A stretch of DNA of 64,000 nt from NCBI GenBank assembly GCA_041660045.1, contig JBAZXA010000001.1:1-64000 (forward strand). Direction: 5' to 3'. A model generated the notes under the pieces. It saw nothing but the letters and a program-made list of their open reading frames with translations, had not been told where the DNA came from and ran no database searches. The position numbers and the translations under genes were made by a program. Shown in pieces: positions 40,317 through 49,724 of this stretch (the stretch's first letter is position 1; each line of letters opens with the position of its first letter). Origin of the DNA: WM-3-3 sp041660045. Its GTDB lineage: Bacteria > Pseudomonadota > Gammaproteobacteria > Methylococcales > Methylomonadaceae.

Positions 40317-41591
40317 ATGTTAGATCCTCGCTTATTTCGGTCTGATCTTGACTTTGTACAACAACAATTAAACCGACGTGGCTTTGTCTTTAATGCAGAG
40401 CAATACCTTACCCTGGAAAGCCGGCGCAAAGACATCCAAGTTAGCACTGAGCAATTGCAAAGTGAGCGTAACAGCCGATCTAAGACCATAGGTTTAGCCA
40501 AAGCAAAAGGTGAGGATATAGCACCGTTGCTGTCGCAAATGCAGGATTTGGGCGAGCAGTTAAAAGCGGCTGAAGACGAATTGGCCCAGATCCAAAATGC
40601 TATGGCTGTGCTGATGGAAGGCATCCCCAATATCCTTGATGACTCAGTACCTAACGGTAAAAATGAAGATGACAATCTTGAAGTATTTCGTTGGGGTGAA
40701 ATACCCAATTTTAGCTTTACAGCAAAAGACCATGTTGATTTAGGTGCTAGGCATAAAGGCATGGATTTTGAACTCGGCGCTAAAATTGCAAGCGCCCGGT
40801 TTGTTGTGCTCAATGGTTCCTTAGCCCGTTTACAGCGAGCGCTGATCCAGTTTATGTTGGATACCCATGTTAGTGAACATGGTTACAGCGAAACCTATGT
40901 GCCGTATCTCGTAAACGCCGATAGTTTGCGTGGCACTGGCCAGTTGCCTAAGTTTGAAGCAGATTTGTTTAAAGTGGAGCATGATCCTAGTTTTTATCTA
41001 ATCCCTACGGCTGAAGTGCCAGTAACTAATATCGTTCGCGATACGATACTTGAAGCGAAGGAATTACCGCTTAAAATGGTTTGCCATAGCCCTTGTTTTC
41101 GCAGCGAAGCAGGCGCTTATGGTCGAGATGTCCGGGGCTTGATTCGCCAGCACCAATTTGAAAAAGTAGAACTGGTGCTAATTGTTAAGCCAGAAGACTC
41201 TGTGCATGCGCATGAACAACTTACCCTTAATGCCGAAGTCATTTTACAAAAATTAAAACTGCCTTACCGTAAAGTTTTATTGTGTGCGGGTGATACAGGA
41301 TTTTCATCTAGCAAAACCTATGATCTGGAAGTTTGGCTGCCTGGCCAAGGCACCTACCGGGAAATTTCATCTTGCAGTAATTTTAAAGATTTTCAGGCAC
41401 GGCGCCTGCAAGCGCGCTGGCGTAATCCTGAAACGGGTAAACCGGAATTGGTGCATACGCTTAACGGTTCAGGTTTAGCGGCGGGTAGAACGCTAATCGC
41501 AGTCATGGAAAATTACCAGGATGAGCAAGGACGGATACGCATTCCTGAGGTTTTATTACCTTACATGGGTGGTATTAGTATCATTGAGTAA
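40317..41591 (+). CDS. serS: Seryl-tRNA synthetase
   Basis: 424 residues. The N-terminal coiled-coil arm (about 30-100) is followed by the class II core with motif 2 SPCFRSEAGAYGRDVRGLIR and motif 3 LNGSGLAAGRTLIAVMENYQ. Charges tRNA-Ser (and Sec). Full length. It stands in its own unit after crcB with a strong terminator downstream. Confidence 0.97.
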   Translation: MLDPRLFRSDLDFVQQQLNRRGFVFNAEQYLTLESRRKDIQVSTEQLQSERNSRSKTIGLAKAKGEDIAPLLSQMQDLGEQLKAAEDELAQIQNAMAVLMEGIPNILDDSVPNGKNEDDNLEVFRWGEIPNFSFTAKDHVDLGARHKGMDFELGAKIASARFVVLNGSLARLQRALIQFMLDTHVSEHGYSETYVPYLVNADSLRGTGQLPKFEADLFKVEHDPSFYLIPTAEVPVTNIVRDTILEAKELPLKMVCHSPCFRSEAGAYGRDVRGLIRQHQFEKVELVLIVKPEDSVHAHEQLTLNAEVILQKLKLPYRKVLLCAGDTGFSSSKTYDLEVWLPGQGTYREISSCSNFKDFQARRLQARWRNPETGKPELVHTLNGSGLAAGRTLIAVMENYQDEQGRIRIPEVLLPYMGGISIIE

Positions 41592-41616
41592 CCGTACTCT
41601 TTTGCTGTGCCCTTAA

Positions 41617-41652
41617 CTTCCCCCGGCATCCTGGTTGCCCTGCCGGGGGAAG
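41617..41652. terminator. Bidirectional terminator between serS and dabB
   Basis: CTTCCCCCGGCA (41617-41628), 12-nt loop, TGCCGGGGGAAG (41641-41652): a perfect 12-bp GC-rich stem between convergent genes. Confidence 0.75.
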
Positions 41653-41668
41653 TGGTGTTTAAGCCGAA

Positions 41669-43609
41669 CTACATGCTATGTTGGGTTTTAGCAAAGGGCA
41701 CATCAGTTAACACAACAGGTTCATCCTGTAGTTCAGTGTAGCGCTCGCATATTTCCGATGGCCTGCCCATACATATCCTTAGATAAACTCGTGCAGCGGC
41801 TATACCGTTAATAACAAAACAAATGGCGATGAGTGCTGCTATCCAGGCGAATTCCTTACTGGCATGGTAGAGCAGTAGATCTTCACCGATAAAGGCGGGT
41901 GTAATCGGAAAACAAACCAAACCTAAAAAGCTTAGAAACAGAAATAAAGCGAGGCGCGGATGGGTTTCTGCCATAGCCCGATAAGCAAATGGAGTGGCGT
42001 TAAAATTTGCCGCATTGGGTAAGCGGCTTAGCATTCTGATACCCAGTAACCACGAAGGGATAATGCCACTGGAAAAAAAGGCGATATCGGTCCAAGCTAA
42101 TGGATGTAAAAACCACACGGTGACACCGCCTAAGAAACAACTTAACGCTACAGCATTCCAAATTTTAGCAAAACCATGTTTTTGGCTAAACGCGCTGACC
42201 GAAGCGGCAAACATGGCAAATGCACTAGGGACAGCCAAGTCACTCATATTTAGCACATTGTTGGCCACCAATTGCCAAAATATTAACACCAAGGTAATGG
42301 CAATACCTAAAGTTAGATATTGATTAATACGGTTAATTCTTGCCCCTAGTTGCTTTAAAGGCGTCCACAGCAGTGAGCGCACTAAGCCTTCTAAATTGCC
42401 TTCCTGTAAAGCAAATACATACAACGTATTTTGTAACACATCGGGCAGGGTATCACGCAGGGATACCGGCAAGCGCTTTTGCAGCATGGACGGGGTAATA
42501 TTTAGGTTAGCGTCAATGGCACCTTCTACCCGTAACGCGTGGGCGACAATGGAAGGTGAGACTAATAGCTGGTAACAACGTAAAAAAGTATTGCTTAAAA
42601 AATGCACTAATACTAGGGTTTCTAGACCCAAAGCCAGTTCTATGAACATAAAACCCACTTGCGTTATAGACGCATAGGCAATTTGGCCTTTAATGTTTGA
42701 TTGGGTTTTTTCAGCTAAGCCTGCAATCATAATGGTCAACAAGCCTATGCTAAACAAAATGCTCCGGGTTAGGATGTGGTAACTCCAAATAGGCATAGTG
42801 CGGAGTAATAAAAACACGCCTAAGTGAACAGACAAGGCGCCGTAAAATATTGCACTGGAAGGTGTAGGCCCTTCCATAGCCCGGGGTAGCCAAAAACAAA
42901 ATGGGAATTGTGCCGATTTGCCGGAGGCCGCAACAAAAATAAGCAAAGACATTAATAATAGGGCTGGGTAACTGGCTGGTGGTGGCGCGCTGTCTTGAAA
43001 CAAGACGGTCAAGTTACTGAAATGGTCACTTTCGTGGAACAGCAAATGCCCCATCCATGCACCGAGTAGCAAGCCGATGTCACAAAACCGATATACGGTA
43101 TAAGCCCTAAGTGCGTTACGGACAGGTTGGACGCGGTGCCGATAAAATGCAATCAGCAAGAACGAAGAAATCCCCACCACTTCCCAACCTGCAAAAAGCA
43201 TATCTATAGAACCAGATAGCACTACGGTATTTAAGCCGAAAGCAAAACCAAATATGGTGATAAAAAAGCGTTTATATCCGGCTTCACGGTGTAAATAATT
43301 TCGGCAATAGCGGACTATGATCGAAAAAATTACCCAGACGGCAAACAAATACGCGGCACTGACTTTATCCAGATAAAACAAGATTGGAAATTGATAATTA
43401 CCATGCTGGTATAAAGTAAACCATTCAAATTCATGTGCCGTAAAACCAGTCTTAGCCCAAAGGAAAAACAGGGCAATTTTACTGAGCCCCATGATATGCG
43501 TGGTAAAAAAACTGATGGTGGCGATTTTTTTCTCGCTATGGCCAAACGCGACTATCATCAAAATGCCGGCCAGTGGTAAAAACTGGCAACATAAAATTAA
43601 AAAATTCAT
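41669..43609 (-). CDS. dabB: DabB-type membrane subunit of a DIC (CO2/bicarbonate) transporter
   Basis: 646 residues from ATG 43609, preceded by TTTGGAAA; an in-frame TTG four codons earlier is less likely. It belongs to the NuoL/MrpA proton-translocating family with about 14 membrane segments. Typical blocks are YFAVGWE-like LFAGWEVVGISSFLLIAFYR, the Lys-bearing SAQFPFCFWLPRAMEGPTPS and SALFY-like SSAIFYGALSVHLGVFLLLR. It follows dabA and there are no other complex I genes, which identifies DabB (energy-coupling subunit) rather than NuoL. With DabA it is thought to take up inorganic carbon, driven by the cation gradient. Confidence 0.88.
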   Translation of the reverse strand: MNFLILCCQFLPLAGILMIVAFGHSEKKIATISFFTTHIMGLSKIALFFLWAKTGFTAHEFEWFTLYQHGNYQFPILFYLDKVSAAYLFAVWVIFSIIVRYCRNYLHREAGYKRFFITIFGFAFGLNTVVLSGSIDMLFAGWEVVGISSFLLIAFYRHRVQPVRNALRAYTVYRFCDIGLLLGAWMGHLLFHESDHFSNLTVLFQDSAPPPASYPALLLMSLLIFVAASGKSAQFPFCFWLPRAMEGPTPSSAIFYGALSVHLGVFLLLRTMPIWSYHILTRSILFSIGLLTIMIAGLAEKTQSNIKGQIAYASITQVGFMFIELALGLETLVLVHFLSNTFLRCYQLLVSPSIVAHALRVEGAIDANLNITPSMLQKRLPVSLRDTLPDVLQNTLYVFALQEGNLEGLVRSLLWTPLKQLGARINRINQYLTLGIAITLVLIFWQLVANNVLNMSDLAVPSAFAMFAASVSAFSQKHGFAKIWNAVALSCFLGGVTVWFLHPLAWTDIAFFSSGIIPSWLLGIRMLSRLPNAANFNATPFAYRAMAETHPRLALFLFLSFLGLVCFPITPAFIGEDLLLYHASKEFAWIAALIAICFVINGIAAARVYLRICMGRPSEICERYTELQDEPVVLTDVPFAKTQHSM

Positions 43610-43651
43610 GGTAATTTCCAAAGCCTAGCCTCACTACGTAAAGTCATCATC

Positions 43652-46219
43652 CTATGCGGTTTCTAAAATGTGCACGGGAATAGTGGTGTTTTTCCCTAAA
43701 ATTATGGCTTCAGATTGTCTGGCCATAGGGGTGGTTAAGTCATCAGGCAGATCGATTGTTTCCCAGCCTGAACAGTGGTAAAAAGATAAAACCCGATTTT
43801 CAGGGTGGCATGACACCACCCGCACCCAATCGTTATCCAACCATTCCTTTAAGGCCGGGGAAAGTTTTGCAAAGGCTTTATCGAGCAAATCGATATTTTG
43901 TTCAATGACGATTAATAGTCGTGCCGGTTCATGGACTTCTATCATTTGTGAGGGGAGACCTGTACGCAAATCACCTTCTACACCGTTGGCGACACCTAAA
44001 AGGCCAATGACATTATGGGGTAATTTAGTACCAGCGCCATAGACTGAATTGTCTATGCGTGAAAACAGATATTCTAAATTGATGCCCCCACAGACTGGAA
44101 TCACAGCAGATAAAATTTTTACCATAATGTTGGCTTCAGGATCCGTCCCCGGGTCGTATGAATGTAGAAACGAGCGCCGATCCAAAAACAAATGCCGGGT
44201 TAATTCGCGTCTACCCACCACACAATATAAATTGTTGGAATGGTTAAGTTCTGGCCGAGGTTCAAATATAGAGGTAGCCCTAGCCATGACATGTTCATGG
44301 GCATTGTTATGGTTATTGCCTTCAGGTGCTAGTTCAAACCAGCGGCAGCGTTCCAAAGCATTTTTTTGCAAAGCTTGTTGCATGGCAGTTTGGAAAACTT
44401 CCAAGGTTTCTTTTGGGCGATCAGCATATAAATGTTGGTCAAAATAAAGCACTTCATCACGGCTGGTGTTATGCATGGCCGCTATAAAAAAGCTGCTGGC
44501 CGGAATGTCTATACCACGCTCGCGTAAAATATCCCGTACTGCGGTTTGATTGGCCATCCAGGCAAAGGCGCGGGCATTGGGTGCCCCAGGTTTACCCGAG
44601 CAAGCGCCGCAGTCGTAAGCGGCGAAATGTGGATTGTTAGTGCTGCTTGAACCATGCGCGACCACGACCACGAGAGGGGCAAACTGGCTGGTTAAGCCTA
44701 TGTTGCGTAACAAACCTTCTATTTTGTCGGCCATTTCGGCGTGGGAAAAACCAAGCAGACGGCCATCTTCGGTAGGCTCATCATTTTCACGCAATAAATG
44801 TAAATGCGTATGTGCGGATACTTCACTTAGTTTTTTGATTTTAAGCAATTGTGATCCTGGTCGTAATACATCCCAAAGCATTCTAATAGCATATCCCCAG
44901 CCTAAAATTTGGGTAAACATCCAGCCCCGGAATAATGAATGCGGTTTGATGTGTAAATCGGATAAACCCTCAGTTAAGTCGTTTTTATCGTTTGTCGCCT
45001 GCAAGTTGGTTTCTAGCACTAAATGATTAGGCGTAAGAATATTAGGGCATTGGGCAACGGGGTAGGCATCATCAAAACCTTGATAGAGAAAATCAATACC
45101 AAAAAAACCGGCAGCCCCAAAGGTTTCTATGGCTGGGTTAGCCGCCTCCAAATAGCGGCGCAAGGAACATTCGCGGTCATCTATGCAGAAAAATGCTTGT
45201 GCGATAGGTGGGCCGCTTTTACTTGGGGTAGGCTGATTTTTTAGCGCAGCTAATAATTCGGCATGTAGCGAATATTCCATAGCTTCGTGCCAAATTTTTA
45301 AACTCAGCGGTACTTTTACATTGGTTTCATAGTCGCTTAATAATGGAATATCTTGGCTTTCGGGCATTTGTGCGATGGCTTTAAATTGATCGCCACGTTT
45401 TTTTTGTAAAATAGCCCATTCGGCTAACAATTCAACTGCGATCAGTTCTTTTAATGAGATGTCGCGGCGTTCTAATAAGGCTTTTGGGTCTAATTCAATT
45501 AACCGTACCATCCCTGACCAGCCCGGATGCGCCAGTAACATCTCCAATATATATTGTTCATATAAGGCGGGTTTACCAACTAAGCGTTGTAGGCAAGTTA
45601 AGATAACGCTATCTGGCGTTTCGTTTAGTAATTCACGAATATTTGGGGACTCAAAAGGCGATAATGGCAATAAACTATTTTGCGTCAGGCGCCAAACACA
45701 CGCCCAAAAGGATTCATTTTTCCGGCTTAGTGTCCAATGGCTGATGCCTTGGTCGAGAAAATTACCCAATAAACGGAACATAACCGGATGTGCCAAAGAG
45801 TTGAGGTCAACTTCCAAATGGCTGAGCCAACGGTTACGGATACCATGGTTGGCCAAGGATAGTGGTGGGTAATGTTGGTTTGCGTCTATGACAAACAAAT
45901 TTTTGCGTAATTTAGCGGCCTGCTCAGGGCCATAGCCAGAATGTTTGATAGCCCAGTCGATGGCAAAGTCTTTAATCCTACCTTGTTTGTATAGGGCTTG
46001 ATAATCAGCAGCAGGTAAATAACTGCGTGCACCAAACACTTTGGCTGCGATAGCGACACCTTTATGGAAAGGATATTGTTGAACGGCGTGTAAGGTGTTG
46101 TGGTGGATAAAATCCTTAATGGGGCCTTGGGTAGGCAGCCAATGAGAAATATGGTCTATGGCGATATCGAGATCAAAATTTTCGGTGTTGTGCTTGCCAT
46201 GGTTTGCTGACGTCATCAT
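43652..46219 (-). CDS. dabA: DabA (DUF2309), zinc-binding carbonic-anhydrase-like DIC transporter subunit
   Basis: 855 residues of the DUF2309/UPF0753 family. Beta-carbonic-anhydrase-type residues are in place: Cys about 345 and Asp about 347 in FFCIDDRECSLRR, His about 522 in VVVVAHGSSSTNNP, Cys about 537 in YDCGACSGKPGAPNARAFA. The spacing agrees with the published zinc site of DabA. The N-terminus HISHWLPTQGPIKDFIHHNT is a family block. DabA is thought to hydrate CO2 vectorially on the inner side of the membrane with DabB. It lies 185 bp after sulP, with dabB following after a 42-bp gap. Confidence 0.93.
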   Translation of the reverse strand: MMTSANHGKHNTENFDLDIAIDHISHWLPTQGPIKDFIHHNTLHAVQQYPFHKGVAIAAKVFGARSYLPAADYQALYKQGRIKDFAIDWAIKHSGYGPEQAAKLRKNLFVIDANQHYPPLSLANHGIRNRWLSHLEVDLNSLAHPVMFRLLGNFLDQGISHWTLSRKNESFWACVWRLTQNSLLPLSPFESPNIRELLNETPDSVILTCLQRLVGKPALYEQYILEMLLAHPGWSGMVRLIELDPKALLERRDISLKELIAVELLAEWAILQKKRGDQFKAIAQMPESQDIPLLSDYETNVKVPLSLKIWHEAMEYSLHAELLAALKNQPTPSKSGPPIAQAFFCIDDRECSLRRYLEAANPAIETFGAAGFFGIDFLYQGFDDAYPVAQCPNILTPNHLVLETNLQATNDKNDLTEGLSDLHIKPHSLFRGWMFTQILGWGYAIRMLWDVLRPGSQLLKIKKLSEVSAHTHLHLLRENDEPTEDGRLLGFSHAEMADKIEGLLRNIGLTSQFAPLVVVVAHGSSSTNNPHFAAYDCGACSGKPGAPNARAFAWMANQTAVRDILRERGIDIPASSFFIAAMHNTSRDEVLYFDQHLYADRPKETLEVFQTAMQQALQKNALERCRWFELAPEGNNHNNAHEHVMARATSIFEPRPELNHSNNLYCVVGRRELTRHLFLDRRSFLHSYDPGTDPEANIMVKILSAVIPVCGGINLEYLFSRIDNSVYGAGTKLPHNVIGLLGVANGVEGDLRTGLPSQMIEVHEPARLLIVIEQNIDLLDKAFAKLSPALKEWLDNDWVRVVSCHPENRVLSFYHCSGWETIDLPDDLTTPMARQSEAIILGKNTTIPVHILETA

Positions 46220-46335
46220 GTGTCCTCTAAGAGGTATTGGATGGTAATGTGCCTACCTAACTAAACTTTCTGGAAAATGCCTTAGGTTTTGCAAGATTTG
46301 CTAGCCTAAGCCACTGATAGCGTTGGAGGTGATGC

Positions 46336-46379
46336 CTAAGTGTGGCCAATGCTGAGGGTGTCATATCGGCCACTTAGGT
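46336..46379 (-). other. Hairpin between sulP and dabA
   Basis: CCTAAGTGTGGCC (46336-46348) pairs with GGCCACTTAGG (46369-46379) with one bulge. No T run follows on either strand, so transcription from sulP may read into dabA. It may be an attenuator or an mRNA-stability element. Confidence 0.4.
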
Positions 46380-46404
46380 TCATGTTTGCTTATTTACTAA
46401 TGGG

Positions 46405-48060
46405 TTACGCCCAGTTTTGTTTCATGCGCCGGGCTGCCAGTGGATGCGCGGCAGAGGCTTCATGATATTCCAAGCCTAAAAATTGGCACTGGCCACCGTG
46501 GGCTTCATAATCATGTTGGAAATCATGGAAGAACTCCATAATGGTATGATCCAGCAAATAGGTATTGTTTAATTGAAACACGACTGTTTTGCCAGGCTCA
46601 ATGGCCATTACGGCATTTTTTAACGCGAGCATATTTGAGAAAATGGCCGCGCCTGTCACTTCCACCACATAGGTGTCAGCATTAGTTTGTTGGATTTCAA
46701 AATGGATTTTGAAAAGATTGTTTAACTTAACACCACGCAACAAATGGATAACGATTTTGGTCAAGATACCGATAGCCACGCCTACCAATAAATCGGTGGC
46801 AAGCACGCCTACAATTGTGATGATAAAAATCAACATTTGTTCTTTGCCTAAGTTTAAAACTTTGCCAAACTCTTTAGGCGACGCTAAGCGAAACCCAGTA
46901 AACACCAGTAACGCGGCTAATGCTGCCAAAGGAATGCTATGGATAAGGCGTGGAAATATGGCAACAAACAGCAACAAGAATACACCGTGGAAAAAATTGG
47001 CCCAGCCGGTTTTTGCACCATTATTCACGTTAGCTGAACTACGCACAATTTCAGCGATCATCGGTAAGCCGCCAATTAAGCCACACAAGACATTGCCAAG
47101 ACCTACCGCGGTCAAATCCCGGTCTAAATTAGAATGGCGTTTGTATGGGTCTAGTTTGTCTACGGCCATGGCGCTAAGTAAGCTTTCCAAGCTGCCTACT
47201 AAACAAATACTGAGTACAGCGCCCCAAAATTCGCCGGTCGCGATCTTGGAGAAGTCTGGAAAATAAAAGCTGGACATAAAGTTTTCAGAAATGGCCACCA
47301 AGAACTTAGGCCCTACTGTCGCTTCATGGTGCGGTAAGATAGGGGAGTCTGGTAGGAACAAATACATGTGTTCATGTTCAAGATCAAAATAGCGGCCTAG
47401 CGCTATTCCCACTAACACCACAATTAATGGCGCAGGTATCATTTTCAGCAAAGGGTTTTTGACAATAGACCAAACAATTAAAATGGCTAAGCCGGAAAAA
47501 CCAATAATGGCAATTTCAGGATTCAGTTCCACAATACCGTTAGGTATTTGCAAAATGGTGGAAATTAAGCCGCTGCCTTTAGTTGGGGCAGAGCCTAAGA
47601 CAACAAAGATTTGTTTGGCCATGATTATGATGCCGATGGCCGCTAGCATACCGTGTACCACGGAAGCCGGAAAAAATGAGCTTAACCGGCCGGCTTTAAA
47701 CACCCCTAGCAAAACTTGAAAAAAACTGGCAACGACAATAGCAGCCAGGGCGCAGCGGTAACCAGTCATGGCATCGCCGGCACCAAGCTCTTGTACAGCG
47801 CCAAGTACCACCACAATAAGCCCGGCGGCGGGGCCGTTAATGGTTACGAATGAGCCATTCAAACGTGAAACTAAAACGCCACCAATGATCGCTGTAATAA
47901 TGCCTGCTGAAGGGGGGAAACCTGAAGCTAAGGAAATGCCTAGGCACAAAGGCATGGCAATTAAAAAAACTAACAGGCCAGATAAGAGATCACTGCGCCA
48001 ATTTTCTTTCAAGCCTGCAAAGCCCGTTTTAGGAATTACGGGTGAATTGATATTTTCCAT
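46405..48060 (-). CDS. SulP-family anion transporter with STAS domain (bicarbonate candidate)
   Basis: 551 residues. The transmembrane domain starts with LLSGLLVFLIAMPLCLGISL, then ASGFPPSAGIITAIIGGVLV, and contains SLESLLSAMAVDKLDPYKRH and CGLIGGLPMIAEIVRSSANV. A C-terminal STAS domain runs from about 450 (VVEVTGAAIFSNMLALKNAV). SulP proteins carry sulfate, bicarbonate (BicA-like) or other anions. The place next to dabA/dabB and a sigma-54 promoter favour bicarbonate or CO2-related uptake, but sulfate cannot be excluded from sequence. Confidence 0.85.
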   Translation of the reverse strand: MENINSPVIPKTGFAGLKENWRSDLLSGLLVFLIAMPLCLGISLASGFPPSAGIITAIIGGVLVSRLNGSFVTINGPAAGLIVVVLGAVQELGAGDAMTGYRCALAAIVVASFFQVLLGVFKAGRLSSFFPASVVHGMLAAIGIIIMAKQIFVVLGSAPTKGSGLISTILQIPNGIVELNPEIAIIGFSGLAILIVWSIVKNPLLKMIPAPLIVVLVGIALGRYFDLEHEHMYLFLPDSPILPHHEATVGPKFLVAISENFMSSFYFPDFSKIATGEFWGAVLSICLVGSLESLLSAMAVDKLDPYKRHSNLDRDLTAVGLGNVLCGLIGGLPMIAEIVRSSANVNNGAKTGWANFFHGVFLLLFVAIFPRLIHSIPLAALAALLVFTGFRLASPKEFGKVLNLGKEQMLIFIITIVGVLATDLLVGVAIGILTKIVIHLLRGVKLNNLFKIHFEIQQTNADTYVVEVTGAAIFSNMLALKNAVMAIEPGKTVVFQLNNTYLLDHTIMEFFHDFQHDYEAHGGQCQFLGLEYHEASAAHPLAARRMKQNWA

Positions 48061-48124
48061 AACGCTGATGTTTCCTTATTGCTTAAAGATATAAATAATT
48101 CGTAGGATTTTCTCCATAATGACC

Positions 48125-48140
48125 AGCAATTGCGGTGCCA
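48125..48140 (-). promoter_or_regulatory. Sigma-54 promoter of sulP
   Basis: On the minus strand: TGGCACCGCAATTGCT, a full match to the -24/-12 consensus TGGCAC-N5-TTGCW. It is 65 bp upstream of the sulP ATG at 48060, leaving a normal leader. The NtrC-type activator encoded just upstream is the natural regulator. Confidence 0.85.
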
Positions 48141-48175
48141 ATTTAACTGCGCAAAACAGCTTAAACGATAAGGTT

Positions 48176-48196
48176 TTATATGCTTGAAACATATAA
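48176..48196 (-). promoter_or_regulatory. Dyad upstream of the sigma-54 promoter (putative activator site)
   Basis: TTATATG (48176-48182), spacer CTTGAAA, CATATAA (48190-48196): a perfect 7-bp dyad starting about 36 bp upstream of the -24 element. A candidate binding site for the NtrC-type regulator, somewhat closer than usual. Confidence 0.45.
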
Positions 48197-48254
48197 GGTT
48201 TATATTTGCGTAATGGCTATTTAGGAAAACGTGTTGAGAAAAGACTATTTTGAG

Positions 48255-48290
48255 TGGTTCAAATAAACCTGGCCTGGTTTATTTGAACCA
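48255..48290. terminator. Perfect 15-bp inverted repeat between the regulator and the sulP promoter
   Basis: TGGTTCAAATAAACC (48255-48269), 6-nt loop, GGTTTATTTGAACCA (48276-48290). It lies 52 bp after the regulator stop and 115 bp upstream of the sigma-54 promoter. It lacks a T run, so it may be a factor-assisted terminator, or a far upstream activator site. Confidence 0.5.
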
Positions 48291-48341
48291 GCTAGTAGCA
48301 GCAAAAAACACAGGGCTGTTATTGATCTTTAAACACGCGTT

Positions 48342-49724
48342 TTATTCTTGAATGTTAAGGTTGTATTTACGCACGCGATAACGCAGGGTTTCACGGGTTG
48401 TGCCCAAGACTCTAGCGGCCGCAGTAAGGTTATGGTGCGTGCGTTCCAATGCGGTTTTAATGATAAAGCAGTCCATATCATCTAGTGCCATACTGCCATC
48501 CAAGGGCAAGTTGATGATATGTTCGGCTGAGATTAATGGTTGTGTTTGCTGTTTACCTGGTAGTTGTAACCATTGGTCTGGAAACGTTGCGCCATCAGCA
48601 AATAAAACGCAGCGTTCAATAACATTGCGTAATTCCCTAACATTGCCGGGCCAATCATAGGATTTTAAGTTTTGCCAGACTATTGCTGGGATTTCTTTAA
48701 CGTGTTGTCCGGCTTTGGCATTATATTCCGCAATAAACAGCGGTACTAATTCATCCAAATCATCCACCGCTTCCCGTAGTGGCGGTAAGGTGATGCGGAA
48801 TACACTGAGTCGATGATACAAATCGGCCCTAAAGCTGCCGTTTTTAGCCATTTCTTCTAGGTCACGGTTACTGGCGGCAATAATTTGGACATTGACACTG
48901 ATTTCTTTTTCGCCGCCTAAACGCCGGACTTTATGGTCTTCAATGACTTTTAGCAGTTTAGCTTGCAAATCCAACGGCATTTCACCAATTTCATCCATGA
49001 ATAGCGTGCCGCCATCAGCTTGTTCCAGCAGCCCCCGATGACGTCCTGAGGCACCGGTAAAGGCGCCTGATTCATGGCCGAATAATTCAGATTCCATTAG
49101 CTCTCGCGGTAGTGCGGCACAATTGACCTCCACCAGTGGTTGCTGCGCCCTAGGCCCGCTATAGTGCAATATGCGTGCGGATAGGCCTTTACCGGTACCG
49201 CTTTCGCCACCAATAATCAAGGCACTAAATGGCACTTCGGTTAATTTAGCCAGTAATTGGCGGATACCCTGCGCTTGTTTGCTTTTTCCGACGTATGCTT
49301 CAGGTGAGTAGCGCCGGTGGCCTTGTTTGGTTTGGTCTATGACACGGCGCTGGATGGATGCGCTGCGCGCGGCGCTGGCGACAATAATGTCAAGACGGTC
49401 TAAATCACATGGTTTTTCCAGGAAATCATAAGCCCCTAATCGTAACGCCCGCACTGAATCGGGAACATTGCCATAGCCTGTTAAAAACAACCATTCAGCA
49501 TAGCCCGCTTGTTTTTTAACAGATTCCATAAAATCTAAGGCATTACCATCCGGTAAGTTCATATCCGAAAGGATCAGTAACGGTTCTAGATGATTTTCAA
49601 TTAACAGGTTTTTAGCTTCCACCAGGTTTTTAGCTAACACAACTTCCCAATCTAATTGGCGGTAATGGCGCGATAATTCAGAACCCAGCAGTTTTTCGTC
49701 TTCAATAATCAATAAGGTTTCCAT
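48342..49724 (-). CDS. NtrC-family sigma-54-dependent response regulator
   Basis: 460 residues from ATG 49724, which overlaps the kinase stop (TAATG); an in-frame start 8 codons earlier is inside the kinase gene. The receiver domain starts METLLIIEDEKLLGSELSRH, with the phospho-Asp in LILSDMNLPDGNALDFMES. The AAA+ domain has GGESGTGKGLSARILHYSG, the sigma-54 contact ELFGHESGAFTGASG and GGTLFMDEIGEMPLDLQAKL. A Fis-type HTH ends the protein (AARVLGTTRETLRYRVRKYN). Coupled to the upstream kinase and placed just before sulP-dabA-dabB. Confidence 0.95.
   Translation of the reverse strand: METLLIIEDEKLLGSELSRHYRQLDWEVVLAKNLVEAKNLLIENHLEPLLILSDMNLPDGNALDFMESVKKQAGYAEWLFLTGYGNVPDSVRALRLGAYDFLEKPCDLDRLDIIVASAARSASIQRRVIDQTKQGHRRYSPEAYVGKSKQAQGIRQLLAKLTEVPFSALIIGGESGTGKGLSARILHYSGPRAQQPLVEVNCAALPRELMESELFGHESGAFTGASGRHRGLLEQADGGTLFMDEIGEMPLDLQAKLLKVIEDHKVRRLGGEKEISVNVQIIAASNRDLEEMAKNGSFRADLYHRLSVFRITLPPLREAVDDLDELVPLFIAEYNAKAGQHVKEIPAIVWQNLKSYDWPGNVRELRNVIERCVLFADGATFPDQWLQLPGKQQTQPLISAEHIINLPLDGSMALDDMDCFIIKTALERTHHNLTAAARVLGTTRETLRYRVRKYNLNIQE

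Noticed and set aside
41669..43609. A NuoL subunit of complex I
   Set aside because: No other nuo genes, convergent housekeeping neighbours, and direct linkage to dabA. DabB is the better reading.
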